A stretch of DNA of 64,000 bases, from contig NZ_JAMHFY010000003.1 in assembly GCF_023897015.1 (NCBI RefSeq), positions 248,001-312,000 of the forward strand. Reading direction: 5' to 3'. Made by a program: the position numbers and the translations under genes. The DNA is from Desulfosporosinus nitroreducens (lineage in GTDB: Bacteria; Bacillota; Desulfitobacteriia; Desulfitobacteriales; Desulfitobacteriaceae). The notes beneath the pieces were generated by a model, which saw nothing but the letters and a program-made list of their open reading frames with translations, did no database searches and was not told the origin of the DNA. Shown here one piece after another: positions 42,039 through 49,999 of the stretch (position 1 is its first letter; every line of letters starts with the position of its first letter).

Positions 42039-42725
42039 ATGAAGAAATCTAGTATGGAGTTTGATTTGCATACGCATTCCAGTCAGGGCTCGGCCTGCAG
42101 CCGTATGAACATTTGGGACTTAATTCACGCAGCGTGTCAGAAAGGTTTAGATGGTGTCTGCATCACCGATCATGATTATTGTTGGGATCCAAGGGAGTTG
42201 GCCAAACTGCACAAGGAAAGCGGTCTTCAAGTCTATGGTGGAATTGAATTAAGCACATCTGTTGGAGAAATATTGGTATATGGTGTTCATCAATCCTTGT
42301 TACACCTTAGAGATGACTTGCCAAAATTAGCACAATTCGTACGGGAATCGAAGGGGGTGATGGTCGCTGCGCATCCTTTTCGAACTGATTTTGCCTTATC
42401 CCCATTCTCTAGGGAAGAACGTGGTTTGGAACCGATTGAAGTGGAGGTGATGTGCAGGAGATCAATCTTTGACTTTGTAGACACCTTGGAGGTCTATAAT
42501 GGCCGAAGCTGTCAGGAGGAAATAAATGCGGTGCGTAAGGCCACAAAAATTTTAGGTAAAAAAGGAACCGGGGGGAGCGACGCCCACAGTATACTCAGTG
42601 TTGGCTCTTGTGTAACCGTATTTGATGCCCCAGTTGAGAATGAGGCACACCTGGTAGATCAATTGCTAAATGGATGTATTCAGGCAAAAAAGAAGGAGGT
42701 ATCACGGAATGTGTTGGGTATGTGA
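42039..42725 (+). CDS. PHP-domain metal-dependent phosphoesterase-like protein
   Basis: A 228-residue PHP protein. Metal ligands are visible in FDLHTHSSQGSACS (HxH), VCITDHDYCW (DH), GGIELSTSVGE (E), VAAHPFR (H) and TGGSDAHSILSVG (DAH), so the active site is complete. Similar proteins hydrolyse phosphate esters or nucleotides; the substrate here is unknown. First gene of a seven-gene run controlled by the -24/-12 promoter upstream. Start ATG after GGGGAGG. Its 3' end overlaps the next gene by 17 bases. Confidence 0.87.
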   Translation: MKKSSMEFDLHTHSSQGSACSRMNIWDLIHAACQKGLDGVCITDHDYCWDPRELAKLHKESGLQVYGGIELSTSVGEILVYGVHQSLLHLRDDLPKLAQFVRESKGVMVAAHPFRTDFALSPFSREERGLEPIEVEVMCRRSIFDFVDTLEVYNGRSCQEEINAVRKATKILGKKGTGGSDAHSILSVGSCVTVFDAPVENEAHLVDQLLNGCIQAKKKEVSRNVLGM

Positions 42726-43542
42726 TAAATATAGTAACGGAGAAAAATGGTATCTCAACCCGGAAAACTATGCAAGACGTTTATATAAAGTTCGCAAAGA
42801 GGGCAAAGAAGCGGCTGGTGCTGATGCAGACCCACAGGCAGCTGGGATGGGTGCCGGCGTGGTGGCAGAGTTAGTTAAGGCTAGAATCAGCGGGGATCAA
42901 GAATGGGAGGACGAAATTAAACGCGAAGCCTTGGAACATGCCTATCAAACACATTTTGGACAGGTAGTCACCCTTGATGAATATCTTCAGATTCTGGATA
43001 TTGCATATCCTTTGGCTAAAATGACGTGCGGATGTCGTCGAGTGCAAAGGGGTATGCCTGATGAGGAAAACTTCACGTGTATGGGCATCGGACCTGGAAT
43101 GTATAAGTGGGAACGTTGGCCTGAGACTTATCATGGCGGGGTAGAATTCGTTACCCCGGAGGAAGCAAAAGAATGGGCAATGATGAACCACAAGGAAGGA
43201 AGAGTTCAGACGGTTGACGTATTTGGCACACCCTACATTGGGGGACTCTGCCAATGCGAGTATCCTGGGTGTGTAGCGGTGCGTAACAGGATCGATTATG
43301 ACTTTAAATTTCTGCTCAAGGGCCATACAGTGGCTAAAGTAGATCGAGAGAAATGCACAGGGTGTAAAAGTTGCTTGGGCCGTTGTCAGTTTAAAGCTCT
43401 AAATCTTGAGGTTTACACGAACAAAGCTTATATAGACTTAGATCAATGTTTTGGGTGCGGACTCTGTGTAACGGCCTGCCCAAGTGGCGCTATCGAATTA
43501 ATTGACAGGCAAAGTTTGCCCGGATTAGCCGAAAACTGGTAA
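42709..43542 (+). CDS. Cys-rich iron-sulfur protein with C-terminal 2x[4Fe-4S] ferredoxin domain
   Basis: A 277-residue protein. The N-terminus opens MCWVCDKYSNGEKW, a CxxC. A middle domain of unknown type carries CGCRRVQRGMPDEENFTC and GGLCQCEYPGC, seven further cysteines that could hold another cluster. The C-terminal part (about 215-270) is a bacterial ferredoxin with CTGCKSCLGRCQF and CFGCGLCVTACPS. It is likely an electron-transfer protein for the acyl-CoA pathway or for activation of the FeS dehydratase. ATG 42709 follows AAGGAGGT; the frame opens further upstream but that region belongs to the PHP gene. Confidence 0.78.
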   Translation: MCWVCDKYSNGEKWYLNPENYARRLYKVRKEGKEAAGADADPQAAGMGAGVVAELVKARISGDQEWEDEIKREALEHAYQTHFGQVVTLDEYLQILDIAYPLAKMTCGCRRVQRGMPDEENFTCMGIGPGMYKWERWPETYHGGVEFVTPEEAKEWAMMNHKEGRVQTVDVFGTPYIGGLCQCEYPGCVAVRNRIDYDFKFLLKGHTVAKVDREKCTGCKSCLGRCQFKALNLEVYTNKAYIDLDQCFGCGLCVTACPSGAIELIDRQSLPGLAENW

Positions 43543-43557
43543 AAGGAGGAAGATCTA

Positions 43558-43860
43558 ATGATTGCTCAAATTGGCATTGACTACGACTTATGCAAAGATC
43601 CCTTAAACTGTCGCAAGTGTTTGAGTGTATGTCCATCGGTAGTTTTCGTGTGCGGTCCGACGAAAGTCTGGAAAGGACGAGAGAGTGATCCCAGTGAATA
43701 TCGAATCGTTGGACGCTATTTCGACAAGTGTTCCGGATGTGGTGATTGTGTCAAGGTTTGTCCTATTGATGCTATACAACTGAATTTTGTCCCCCGTGAT
43801 CAGTTAGCCCAGAAATATAAGGAGGAAAGGGCAGCTCAATTAAAACAACGTAATTCTTAA
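43558..43860 (+). CDS. 4Fe-4S ferredoxin-type protein
   Basis: A 100-residue ferredoxin-like protein. The first cluster motif is unusual and split (CKDPLNCRKCLSVCPS); the second is normal (CSGCGDCVKVCPIDAI). The insertion between them (VFVCGPTKVWKGRESDPSEYR) makes it longer than a simple 2[4Fe-4S] ferredoxin. Strong AAAGGAGG before the ATG. It follows the other ferredoxin-type gene by 15 bases, so the two may form one electron-carrier unit. A basic tail ends the protein. Confidence 0.85.
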   Translation: MIAQIGIDYDLCKDPLNCRKCLSVCPSVVFVCGPTKVWKGRESDPSEYRIVGRYFDKCSGCGDCVKVCPIDAIQLNFVPRDQLAQKYKEERAAQLKQRNS

Positions 43861-43907
43861 CTTATTCGGGAATAATTGAACATTTTATAAACAAAGGGGA
43901 GTTAAGT

Positions 43908-44501
43908 ATGGCTTTGGATTTTAAGGTTTTGCAAAAAGTCAAAGGCAACCCCAGTGCAGAGGCAGCACCTGGGCGCAGGCTAAAGATAAACCCCGGTCAG
44001 GATTATGTCTATGATCTGCCTAAGGAGCTAATTTATGCTGTGAACAAGGAATTCCCAATTGAAAGTCTGTTTAGCTCAGACGAAGTAACCAGCGAGGAAT
44101 TTCTGGTAAAACAAGGGAAAACTTTTATGAACCTTGTAATAAGAAACGCTGATTCTGACGCCTACAGAGATAGGACGGCAGATATGATTGAACGTGTAGC
44201 TCAGCAAACTGGGATTCGTTTTCCCCATGTCTTTGAACGATATGTTGAACTTGCCATTTTAGCTTTGCGTCCACGAGATGCCTGGACTGTCACAGAAGCA
44301 ACGACAAGGGTCTTGAAAGTGCGCAGTTTTAACTGCAGCCTAGGCAAGAAGTTCGCTGAAAAAGGGATAAACAACTGCCAGACCTTCTGCTTGGCAGCTT
44401 GTCAAGTGGCAGCAGAACAAGCTGGAACTCCCGTGCAAATGACTTATAAAAATGAGGAAGACGGCAGCGGGCTATGTGAACTTACCTTTCAAAAGGTGTA
44501 A
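43908..44501 (+). CDS. Unrecognised protein, possibly ATC hydrolase-like at its C-terminus
   Basis: A 197-residue soluble protein. The N-terminal third matches nothing I know. The C-terminal half (AILALRPRDAWTVTEATTRV, FNCSLGKKFAEKGINNCQTF) with three clustered cysteines loosely recalls L-2-amino-thiazoline-4-carboxylate hydrolase-like and V4R-like small-molecule binding proteins; this is a weak resemblance. It is well translated (GGGG site, ATG) and lies in the middle of the sigma-54 operon, 11 bases before the next gene. Confidence 0.6.
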   Translation: MALDFKVLQKVKGNPSAEAAPGRRLKINPGQDYVYDLPKELIYAVNKEFPIESLFSSDEVTSEEFLVKQGKTFMNLVIRNADSDAYRDRTADMIERVAQQTGIRFPHVFERYVELAILALRPRDAWTVTEATTRVLKVRSFNCSLGKKFAEKGINNCQTFCLAACQVAAEQAGTPVQMTYKNEEDGSGLCELTFQKV

Positions 44502-44512
44502 GGAGGTTAATC

Positions 44513-44710
44513 GTGCACATTGGACATAACGAGGATGACCTCGATCATGAGAGCTTAGCTATGCGTCATTTAGGTGAGGGTATTTGCAAGGAACGTGCTG
44601 GCCATCTTTATGAAGCTTTAAATGAATATATGGTGGCAAATGCTCTTGATCCAGATTTAGAAATAATACAGATCAAACTGGGCGAACTTAAGAAGAAAAT
44701 GGGTCTTTAA
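44513..44710 (+). CDS. Small TPR-like helical protein
   Basis: A 65-residue acidic protein. LGEGICKERAGHLYEALNEY, then MVANALDPDLEIIQIKLGEL fits one and a half tetratricopeptide repeats. It may be a scaffold for neighbouring operon products. GTG start with AAGGAGG. No closer family known. Confidence 0.6.
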   Translation: MHIGHNEDDLDHESLAMRHLGEGICKERAGHLYEALNEYMVANALDPDLEIIQIKLGELKKKMGL

Positions 44711-44760
44711 AAAGTGGCAATTACCTATGGCAAAAAGGAAGGAGGGCGGAGAATATAATA

Positions 44761-45156
44761 ATTGGCAAAGAATTAATTGGCCTTGAGAGTAGGTTGCTCC
44801 CATTGAAAATTAAACTTGAAGATGTGCGCAGGTTCGCAGAAGCTATTGGGATTCGGTTCAATGACCAAGTGCCAGCAACTTTTGTGGGAACATTAGTTCA
44901 GGCAAACATTCCCGGAGTAGAATTGCCGGCACCTGGCATGATTCACGGAGAACAGAATATAACATACTATCGTCCGCTCTGTGTGGGGGATAGTCTTAAT
45001 TATAAGAAGTGCGTCAAAGATGTTTATGAACGCAGTGGCAAGCTAGGGAAGAAGATGTTTTTAGTGCTCGAAACTACTGGTTATGATTTGGCAGGAGAAT
45101 TGGTATTTGCCAGTAGTTCTGTCTTAATTGCACCTTCTAAGGAGGAAGGCGAATGA
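44761..45156 (+). CDS. MaoC-like dehydratase, N-terminal-type hotdog protein
   Basis: A single-hotdog protein of about 131 residues, like the FAS1-type MaoC N-terminal dehydratase domain. It has IKLEDVRRFAEAIG, the PGMIHGEQNITYYRPLCVGD segment, and ends in ASSSVLIAP. It should pair with the MaoC protein encoded next to form a heterodimeric enoyl-CoA hydratase. The first normal start would be TTG 44794, with no ribosome site, and would lose the conserved opening IGKELIGLESRLL. The GGAGGGCGGAG site points to initiation at ATT 44761 or ATA 44758, which are rare start codons. It overlaps the next gene by four bases. Confidence 0.8.
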   Translation: MGKELIGLESRLLPLKIKLEDVRRFAEAIGIRFNDQVPATFVGTLVQANIPGVELPAPGMIHGEQNITYYRPLCVGDSLNYKKCVKDVYERSGKLGKKMFLVLETTGYDLAGELVFASSSVLIAPSKEEGE

Positions 45157-45557
45157 AAAGCCTATTAGATTATCAGGTTTCAGAACCGCTTCCTATCCGA
45201 GAATGGGTTCCTAGTGACTTGCAAGTACGTCAATACGCGGAGGCGACTGGGGATTTTAATCCAATTCATTTAGATGATGATTATGCCCGCCAAGCCGGTC
45301 TGGAGGGGGCGATAGTGCACGGCATGTTAACAATGGCCCAAATGGGTGCAATGTTAACAGATTGGATCGGTGAAGAAGGGACGCTTAGTAAATTCAATGT
45401 GCGGTTTGAGCAATTAGTCCGACCAAATGATAAGATTACGTGCTCTGGTTCTATTAAAGCGCGATCGAAAAACACCTTAGTTTGTATTTTAGAAGCCTCT
45501 AACGACAAGAAGGAGAGAGTTTTATCCGGCTTGGCATACGTCATGCTCAAAAGCTAA
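45153..45557 (+). CDS. MaoC-family (R)-enoyl-CoA hydratase
   Basis: A 134-residue hotdog hydratase. The catalytic hydratase-2 motif is complete: TGDFNPIHLDDDYARQAGLE with Asp and His, and GAIVHGMLTMAQMG. It adds water to trans-2-enoyl-CoA, forming (R)-3-hydroxyacyl-CoA, probably as a dimer with the preceding protein. Start ATG overlaps the stop of the upstream gene (ATGA), with GGAGG close before. Last gene of the first sigma-54 operon. Confidence 0.9.
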   Translation: MKSLLDYQVSEPLPIREWVPSDLQVRQYAEATGDFNPIHLDDDYARQAGLEGAIVHGMLTMAQMGAMLTDWIGEEGTLSKFNVRFEQLVRPNDKITCSGSIKARSKNTLVCILEASNDKKERVLSGLAYVMLKS

Positions 45558-45655
45558 ATCACTGTTAACGAGTCCTTTTTGATCTGTCATATATGCAGGG
45601 CGGACCTGTTTAAACTGAAAATTGTTGTGCGTTTTAGTATACAACGGTTTGCACG

Positions 45656-45713
45656 AATGCCTCTAGAAACACAAAAAGGCCTGGACGGGTCTTTTTGTGT
45701 TTCTAAAGGCATT
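45656..45713 (+). terminator. Long terminator hairpin
   Basis: AATGCCTCTAGAAACACAAA and TTTGTGTTTCTAAAGGCATT form a stem of about 22 pairs with small mismatches around a GC-rich loop. It separates the hydratase operon from the regulator gene. Confidence 0.8.
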
Positions 45714-45817
45714 AAATTATATCAAGAATATTTGAACTATTTAAAGATTTATCCTTTACTTCAATTAACCAGCTTCTATATAATGGTGATAAAAAGCAAA
45801 GAGAATGGGGGAAAAGC

Positions 45818-47215
45818 ATGAGTGTCGGAGTCCATGCTGTCACAACCAGCGATTTTCCACAATGGGACAGAGAACTATTGTTTCATATATTGGATAATAT
45901 TCATGACGTAGTGCTTGTTATTGATTCCGATACGACTATTGTTTATGCAAACGAGGCTTATGCTAAAATTCTTGGAGTGCCTGTGGCTAAAGTATTAGGG
46001 CGAAGATTAGACAAGATTGAGCCAAAAGCGGCGGCGATTGAAATATTGCGAACGGGTAAGCCAACCAGCGGTGCAGATTATTTGGATTCTTTAGGGATCG
46101 ATGTGGTAGGGAGCTCCTTTCCTTTATATAATGGCGACAGTATTATTGGCTGTGTTTCTACATTTAAAAACATAACTGAAGTCGTTGAATTAAACCGTGA
46201 GCTGCAACAAACCAAGGGACTGGCGGACTATTTAAAAGAGCAGTTAGAACAGTGGGAACAACTGCCTCTTTCCTTCAAGGAATATGTAGGACAAAACAGG
46301 AACGTGAAAGAGACATTGGTGTTGGCTGCCAAGGTGGCGCGCACGGATAGTACAGTATTAATCCGCGGTGAAAGCGGTGTAGGCAAAGAAGTGTTGGCAA
46401 GAGCAGTACATAACAGCAGCCGTCGTAAAGATATGCCCCTGATTAAGGTGAATTGTGCAGCTATACCCGAGGACTTAATAGAGAGCGAACTCTTTGGATA
46501 TGAAGACGGTGCTTTTACGGGTGCAAAAAAGGGAGGGAAGCTAGGGAAATTTGAGTTGGCTCACAGCGGCACAATTTTCTTGGACGAAATTGGGGATATG
46601 AGCTATACCATGCAAGCAAAACTACTGCGAGTGTTACAAGAAAAAGAGTTTGAACGAGTAGGGGGAACCAAACCAATAAAAGTCAATATTCGGGTGATCG
46701 CGGCCACAAACCGAGATTTAGAAAGTATGATCAAACAAGGTACTTTCCGACGTGACTTATATTACCGCTTAAATATCGTTCCTCTTAATTTAACTCCACT
46801 GCGTGAGCGTAAAGATGACATTTTAGCTCTGGCTAAAACCTTCCTTGGTCAGTTTGCTCGAGAAGTTGGTCATGAGCTGATATTGTCTCCCCAGGTCGTA
46901 GGTTTTTTTCAGGATTACGACTGGCCCGGTAACATTAGGGAATTGCAAAATGTATTAGAACACGCAAGTATCGTGTGTAACGGTATGATTATCGAAATGT
47001 ATCATTTGCCTGCTCAATTAATACCGTCTACTTTCGATCAATATGATAACACGAAGGACTCTTCTTCTGTAAAAGAGATTATCGCATCCGTGGAAAGGGA
47101 ACTTATTTTATCGGCTTTAGTCACTCATAAGAATAATCGTACGAAGGCAATGGAGGCATTAGGCTTTTCTAGGCGAGTATTTTACGATAAGTTACGTCGG
47201 TATGGTATAAAGTAA
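45818..47215 (+). CDS. Sigma-54-dependent transcriptional activator (PAS-AAA-HTH)
   Basis: A 465-residue enhancer-binding protein. It has a PAS sensor (about 25-125; [20 protein letters not shown], then LGV), an AAA+ ATPase (about 150-390) with Walker [15 protein letters not shown], the sigma-54 contact loop GAFTGA, Walker [12 protein letters not shown] and the arginine region [13 protein letters not shown], and a Fis-type HTH ([20 protein letters not shown]). No receiver domain, so it senses a small molecule by PAS, perhaps an acyl-CoA or acid substrate. It lies between the two -24/-12 promoters (41.97 and 47.42 kb) and very likely controls both operons. ATG start with a GGGGG site. Confidence 0.93.
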   Translation: MSVGVHAVTTSDFPQWDRELLFHILDNIHDVVLVIDSDTTIVYANEAYAKILGVPVAKVLGRRLDKIEPKAAAIEILRTGKPTSGADYLDSLGIDVVGSSFPLYNGDSIIGCVSTFKNITEVVELNRELQQTKGLADYLKEQLEQWEQLPLSFKEYVGQNRNVKETLVLAAKVARTDSTVLIRGESGVGKEVLARAVHNSSRRKDMPLIKVNCAAIPEDLIESELFGYEDGAFTGAKKGGKLGKFELAHSGTIFLDEIGDMSYTMQAKLLRVLQEKEFERVGGTKPIKVNIRVIAATNRDLESMIKQGTFRRDLYYRLNIVPLNLTPLRERKDDILALAKTFLGQFAREVGHELILSPQVVGFFQDYDWPGNIRELQNVLEHASIVCNGMIIEMYHLPAQLIPSTFDQYDNTKDSSSVKEIIASVERELILSALVTHKNNRTKAMEALGFSRRVFYDKLRRYGIK

Positions 47216-47251
47216 TTCGCCCAGCTAACGGTAAAAGGGGTTTAGGCGCAT

Positions 47252-47266
47252 GTGCGTTTTACGCAC
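47252..47266 (+). promoter_or_regulatory. Inverted repeat, candidate activator site
   Basis: GTGCG-TTTTA-CGCAC is a perfect 5-bp inverted repeat, preceded by GCGCAT. It lies about 155 bases upstream of the 47.42-kb -24 box, the usual distance for an enhancer of a sigma-54 activator. Confidence 0.4.
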
Positions 47267-47323
47267 TATATTATAGTTAAGGAATCGAGCTTTGTATCTA
47301 ATTCCATACGGATTAAGTAATTT

Positions 47324-47359
47324 CCAACGGGCGGATCTGCCTGTTGGGAGTTTTTTTTT
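47324..47359 (+). terminator. Rho-independent terminator after the regulator
   Basis: CCAACGGGC and GCCTGTTGG (one G-T) around GGATCT, then GAG and nine T. Confidence 0.9.
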
Positions 47360-47419
47360 AGAAATTATCGCTACCTTCTAGCTGTTATGCCCTCTTTGTC
47401 ATCACCGCTACTTCTAATC

Positions 47420-47435
47420 AGGCATGCTTTTTGCA
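47420..47435 (+). promoter_or_regulatory. Sigma-54 (-24/-12) promoter
   Basis: AGGCATGCTTTTTGCA has GG (47421), ten bases, GC (47433), with TTTTTGC as the -12 part. It lies about 75 bases before the crotonase gene and after the regulator terminator. Confidence 0.75.
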
Positions 47436-47511
47436 AAGATGAGTGGTAAATAAATATTCAGAAAATTTAAAATCGATATGGTTTAACGAACAAAATTAGG
47501 GGGTTGTTCAA

Positions 47512-48291
47512 ATGGCTTATGAAACGATAATTGTGGAAATTGAAGAGGGAATCGCAGTACTTACTCTTAATCGCCCCATGGTACTCAATGCTCTAAACAA
47601 TCAGGTCTTTTACGAGTTGGCTGAAGCTGCTTCAACTATAGCTGCTGATCCGTCTGTGCGTGTCATGATCATCACAGGTGGGGATAAGGTATTTGCCGCA
47701 GGAGCGGATATCGGTCAGATGGCTTCTGCATCCGCTGTGGATGTGACAACAAGCGATAATCCCTCGCATCGAGCATTTCACTTAATCGAAAATATGCCTA
47801 AGCCAGTCATCGCGGCGGTCGCTGGTTATGCTTTAGGTGGCGGGTGTGAACTTTCATTGGTTGCGGATGTACGAATCGCTGCCGACAATGCTCTGTTTGG
47901 CTTACCCGAAATAAAGCTGGGTATTTTGCCAGGGGGAGGAGGAACACAGCGTTTACCTCGTCTAATCGGTGCTGGCAAGGCGAAAGAACTAATATTTGGC
48001 GGGGATTTTATTAAGGCAGATGAGGCCTTGAGCATAGGTCTTGTTAATAAAGTAGTGCCTGCAGATCAGTTATCCACTGAGGCTAAGAAAATGGCAACAC
48101 GCTTTGCTGAACGAGGTGCTGTGGCTTTACGTCTGGCTAAATCATGCGTGAATGAAGGGCTTAAAATGGACTTGGAGGCAGGTTTGCAGTACGAGCATAA
48201 ATGTTTCAGTCTTCTTTTTTCGACTGAGGATCAAAAAGAAGGCATGAAAGCCTTTTTGGAAAAAAGACCTGCAAGATTTCAGGGGCGTTAG
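47512..48291 (+). CDS. Enoyl-CoA hydratase/isomerase (crotonase)
   Basis: A 259-residue crotonase of full length. It has the substrate-binding AAGADIGQMA, the oxyanion-hole loop AVAGYALGGGCELSLVADVR (first catalytic Glu position) and LGILPGGGGTQRLPRLIG with the second. It hydrates trans-2-enoyl-CoA to (S)-3-hydroxyacyl-CoA in beta-oxidation. ATG with AGGGGG. First gene behind the second -24/-12 promoter; the following genes carry the neighbouring steps. Confidence 0.93.
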   Translation: MAYETIIVEIEEGIAVLTLNRPMVLNALNNQVFYELAEAASTIAADPSVRVMIITGGDKVFAAGADIGQMASASAVDVTTSDNPSHRAFHLIENMPKPVIAAVAGYALGGGCELSLVADVRIAADNALFGLPEIKLGILPGGGGTQRLPRLIGAGKAKELIFGGDFIKADEALSIGLVNKVVPADQLSTEAKKMATRFAERGAVALRLAKSCVNEGLKMDLEAGLQYEHKCFSLLFSTEDQKEGMKAFLEKRPARFQGR

Positions 48292-48378
48292 GGTTAAGAT
48301 CATGTAAGAATATCTGACAAACGAGGGTAAGCATCGACGGATTGGATGATTAAACTATGAACTGAAAGGGGTTTGACT

Positions 48379-49857
48379 ATGAGAACAAGAGCTCAGTATA
48401 TTGAGAGATTAGGCAAAATGAACAACAACCTCTATTGCAATGGACAGAAAATGGATAGGTTGGATGAGCGTCAAGAAGGGACCATCAATGTCATGGGCTT
48501 GACCTTTGACGCGGCCTGGGATCCCGCCAGCAAGGATCTTTGTACAGCGACGTCCCACATTACAGGAGAAATCATTAATCGCTTTAACCACATTCACCAG
48601 AGTGTAGAAGATTTACATAAAAAGCAAGACATGACTCGATTTATGTGCAATAAGGTTGGTCAGTGCATTCAACGGTGTATGGGTATAGATGCCGCCAACG
48701 CTATCAATGCCGTTTCTTTTGAAGCTCAGAAGTCCCCTAAGGCTAAAACTGCCTATCATGACAACTGGCTTAAGTGGCTGGAGCGGTTTCAAAGAGAAGA
48801 TCTTGTAGCAAGTTGCGCTCAGACCGATGTCAAGGGTGAACGTCTGAAGCGGCCAGCCGAACAAGATGATCCTGACATGTATGTCCACGTTGTAGAAGAG
48901 CGAAGTGACGGCATTATAGTCCGTGGTTCCAAGGTCCATATTTCTGAAGCTTCGATATCCGATGAAATATTGGTAGTGCCTAACCGGGCCCTTAAAAAAG
49001 GGGAAGAGGCTTATGCTTTGGCCTTTGCTGTCCCTTCGGATTATGAAGGCATTAAGCAGGTTGTCCATATTCACAATACTCGCAAGCGCGAGCATTATCA
49101 AAGGGGAATTGAATATGGCTATACGGATTCTTATATAATATTCGAAGACTGTTTCATTCCCTGGGAACGCGTATTCCTATGCGGAGAAACCCAGCATGGG
49201 GGGATCGCCGCCCTATTGTTTGCTTTGTTCCACCGCCATTCATATTCTGGATGCAAGCCAGCAATGCTTGATTATGTCATTGGTCTGAGCGGTTTGGCGG
49301 CTGAAATAAATGGAATTGAGAGCACCCCGCATGTGCGTGAGATGCTGTCCAAGCTGATCATGACAGGTGAACTGGGATATGCAGCAGGTTATACGGCATC
49401 TGATTTTGGCAAGCCAGAGGTTTATATCCCAGGAGTAGGAGTCATGAAGTATGGCCCGGGCAGCTATATCCCAAACTCAATCTATGCCAACGTTGGAAGG
49501 TGTCTAACTGGGGAAGCCGTCTTCCATGAGCAAGAGATTCTCTGCAACATAGCAGGGGGTATGCCTGCAACGTTTCCTTATGAAAAGGACCTTGCAAATC
49601 CAGAAACTAAACATTTGCTGGAAAAGTATCTTAACCGAAACCCGAAGATTCCCATCGAGGATCAAATCAAGTTCTGGTTGAACTTTGCTGATTTTGGTCT
49701 CTCCAGTTTTTCGGGACCAACACAATACGGTGCCTACCATGGCGGGGGATCACCGATTATGGAGCAGATTGCGATAACTTCCCAGTACGACTTAGAGTCT
49801 AAAAAAGACATTGTCCGCGCTATTGCCGGGATGTCACCTAGGTCTAAGAAAAAATAG
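48379..49857 (+). CDS. 4-Hydroxybutyryl-CoA dehydratase/vinylacetyl-CoA isomerase homologue
   Basis: A 492-residue member of the HpaB/AbfD flavoprotein family. The residues that bind the [4Fe-4S] cluster in Clostridium aminobutyricum AbfD (C99, C103, H292, C299) are all matched: QCIQRC at C96 and C100, and HRHSYSGC at H285 and C292, with the Tyr between also kept. It should therefore be a radical-type dehydratase/isomerase, not an oxygen-using hydroxylase. Expected reaction: 4-hydroxyacyl-CoA to enoyl-CoA and/or isomerisation of a 3-enoyl-CoA. ATG 48379 follows AAAGGGG; the frame starts two codons earlier at TTG. It lies downstream of crotonase and upstream of acyl-CoA dehydrogenase. Confidence 0.88.
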   Translation: MRTRAQYIERLGKMNNNLYCNGQKMDRLDERQEGTINVMGLTFDAAWDPASKDLCTATSHITGEIINRFNHIHQSVEDLHKKQDMTRFMCNKVGQCIQRCMGIDAANAINAVSFEAQKSPKAKTAYHDNWLKWLERFQREDLVASCAQTDVKGERLKRPAEQDDPDMYVHVVEERSDGIIVRGSKVHISEASISDEILVVPNRALKKGEEAYALAFAVPSDYEGIKQVVHIHNTRKREHYQRGIEYGYTDSYIIFEDCFIPWERVFLCGETQHGGIAALLFALFHRHSYSGCKPAMLDYVIGLSGLAAEINGIESTPHVREMLSKLIMTGELGYAAGYTASDFGKPEVYIPGVGVMKYGPGSYIPNSIYANVGRCLTGEAVFHEQEILCNIAGGMPATFPYEKDLANPETKHLLEKYLNRNPKIPIEDQIKFWLNFADFGLSSFSGPTQYGAYHGGGSPIMEQIAITSQYDLESKKDIVRAIAGMSPRSKKK

Positions 49858-49999
49858 TGAAGAATATTGGTACTCAAGGATAGTTTTGATGACTTAAAAG
49901 AAGATAAGAAATTGACTCGATTATTACCTTGATATGACCAGGTCTGTAGTATTTAAGTCACTATAACTTTTAAAGTCTTAGGAGAGAGGATGATTATCC

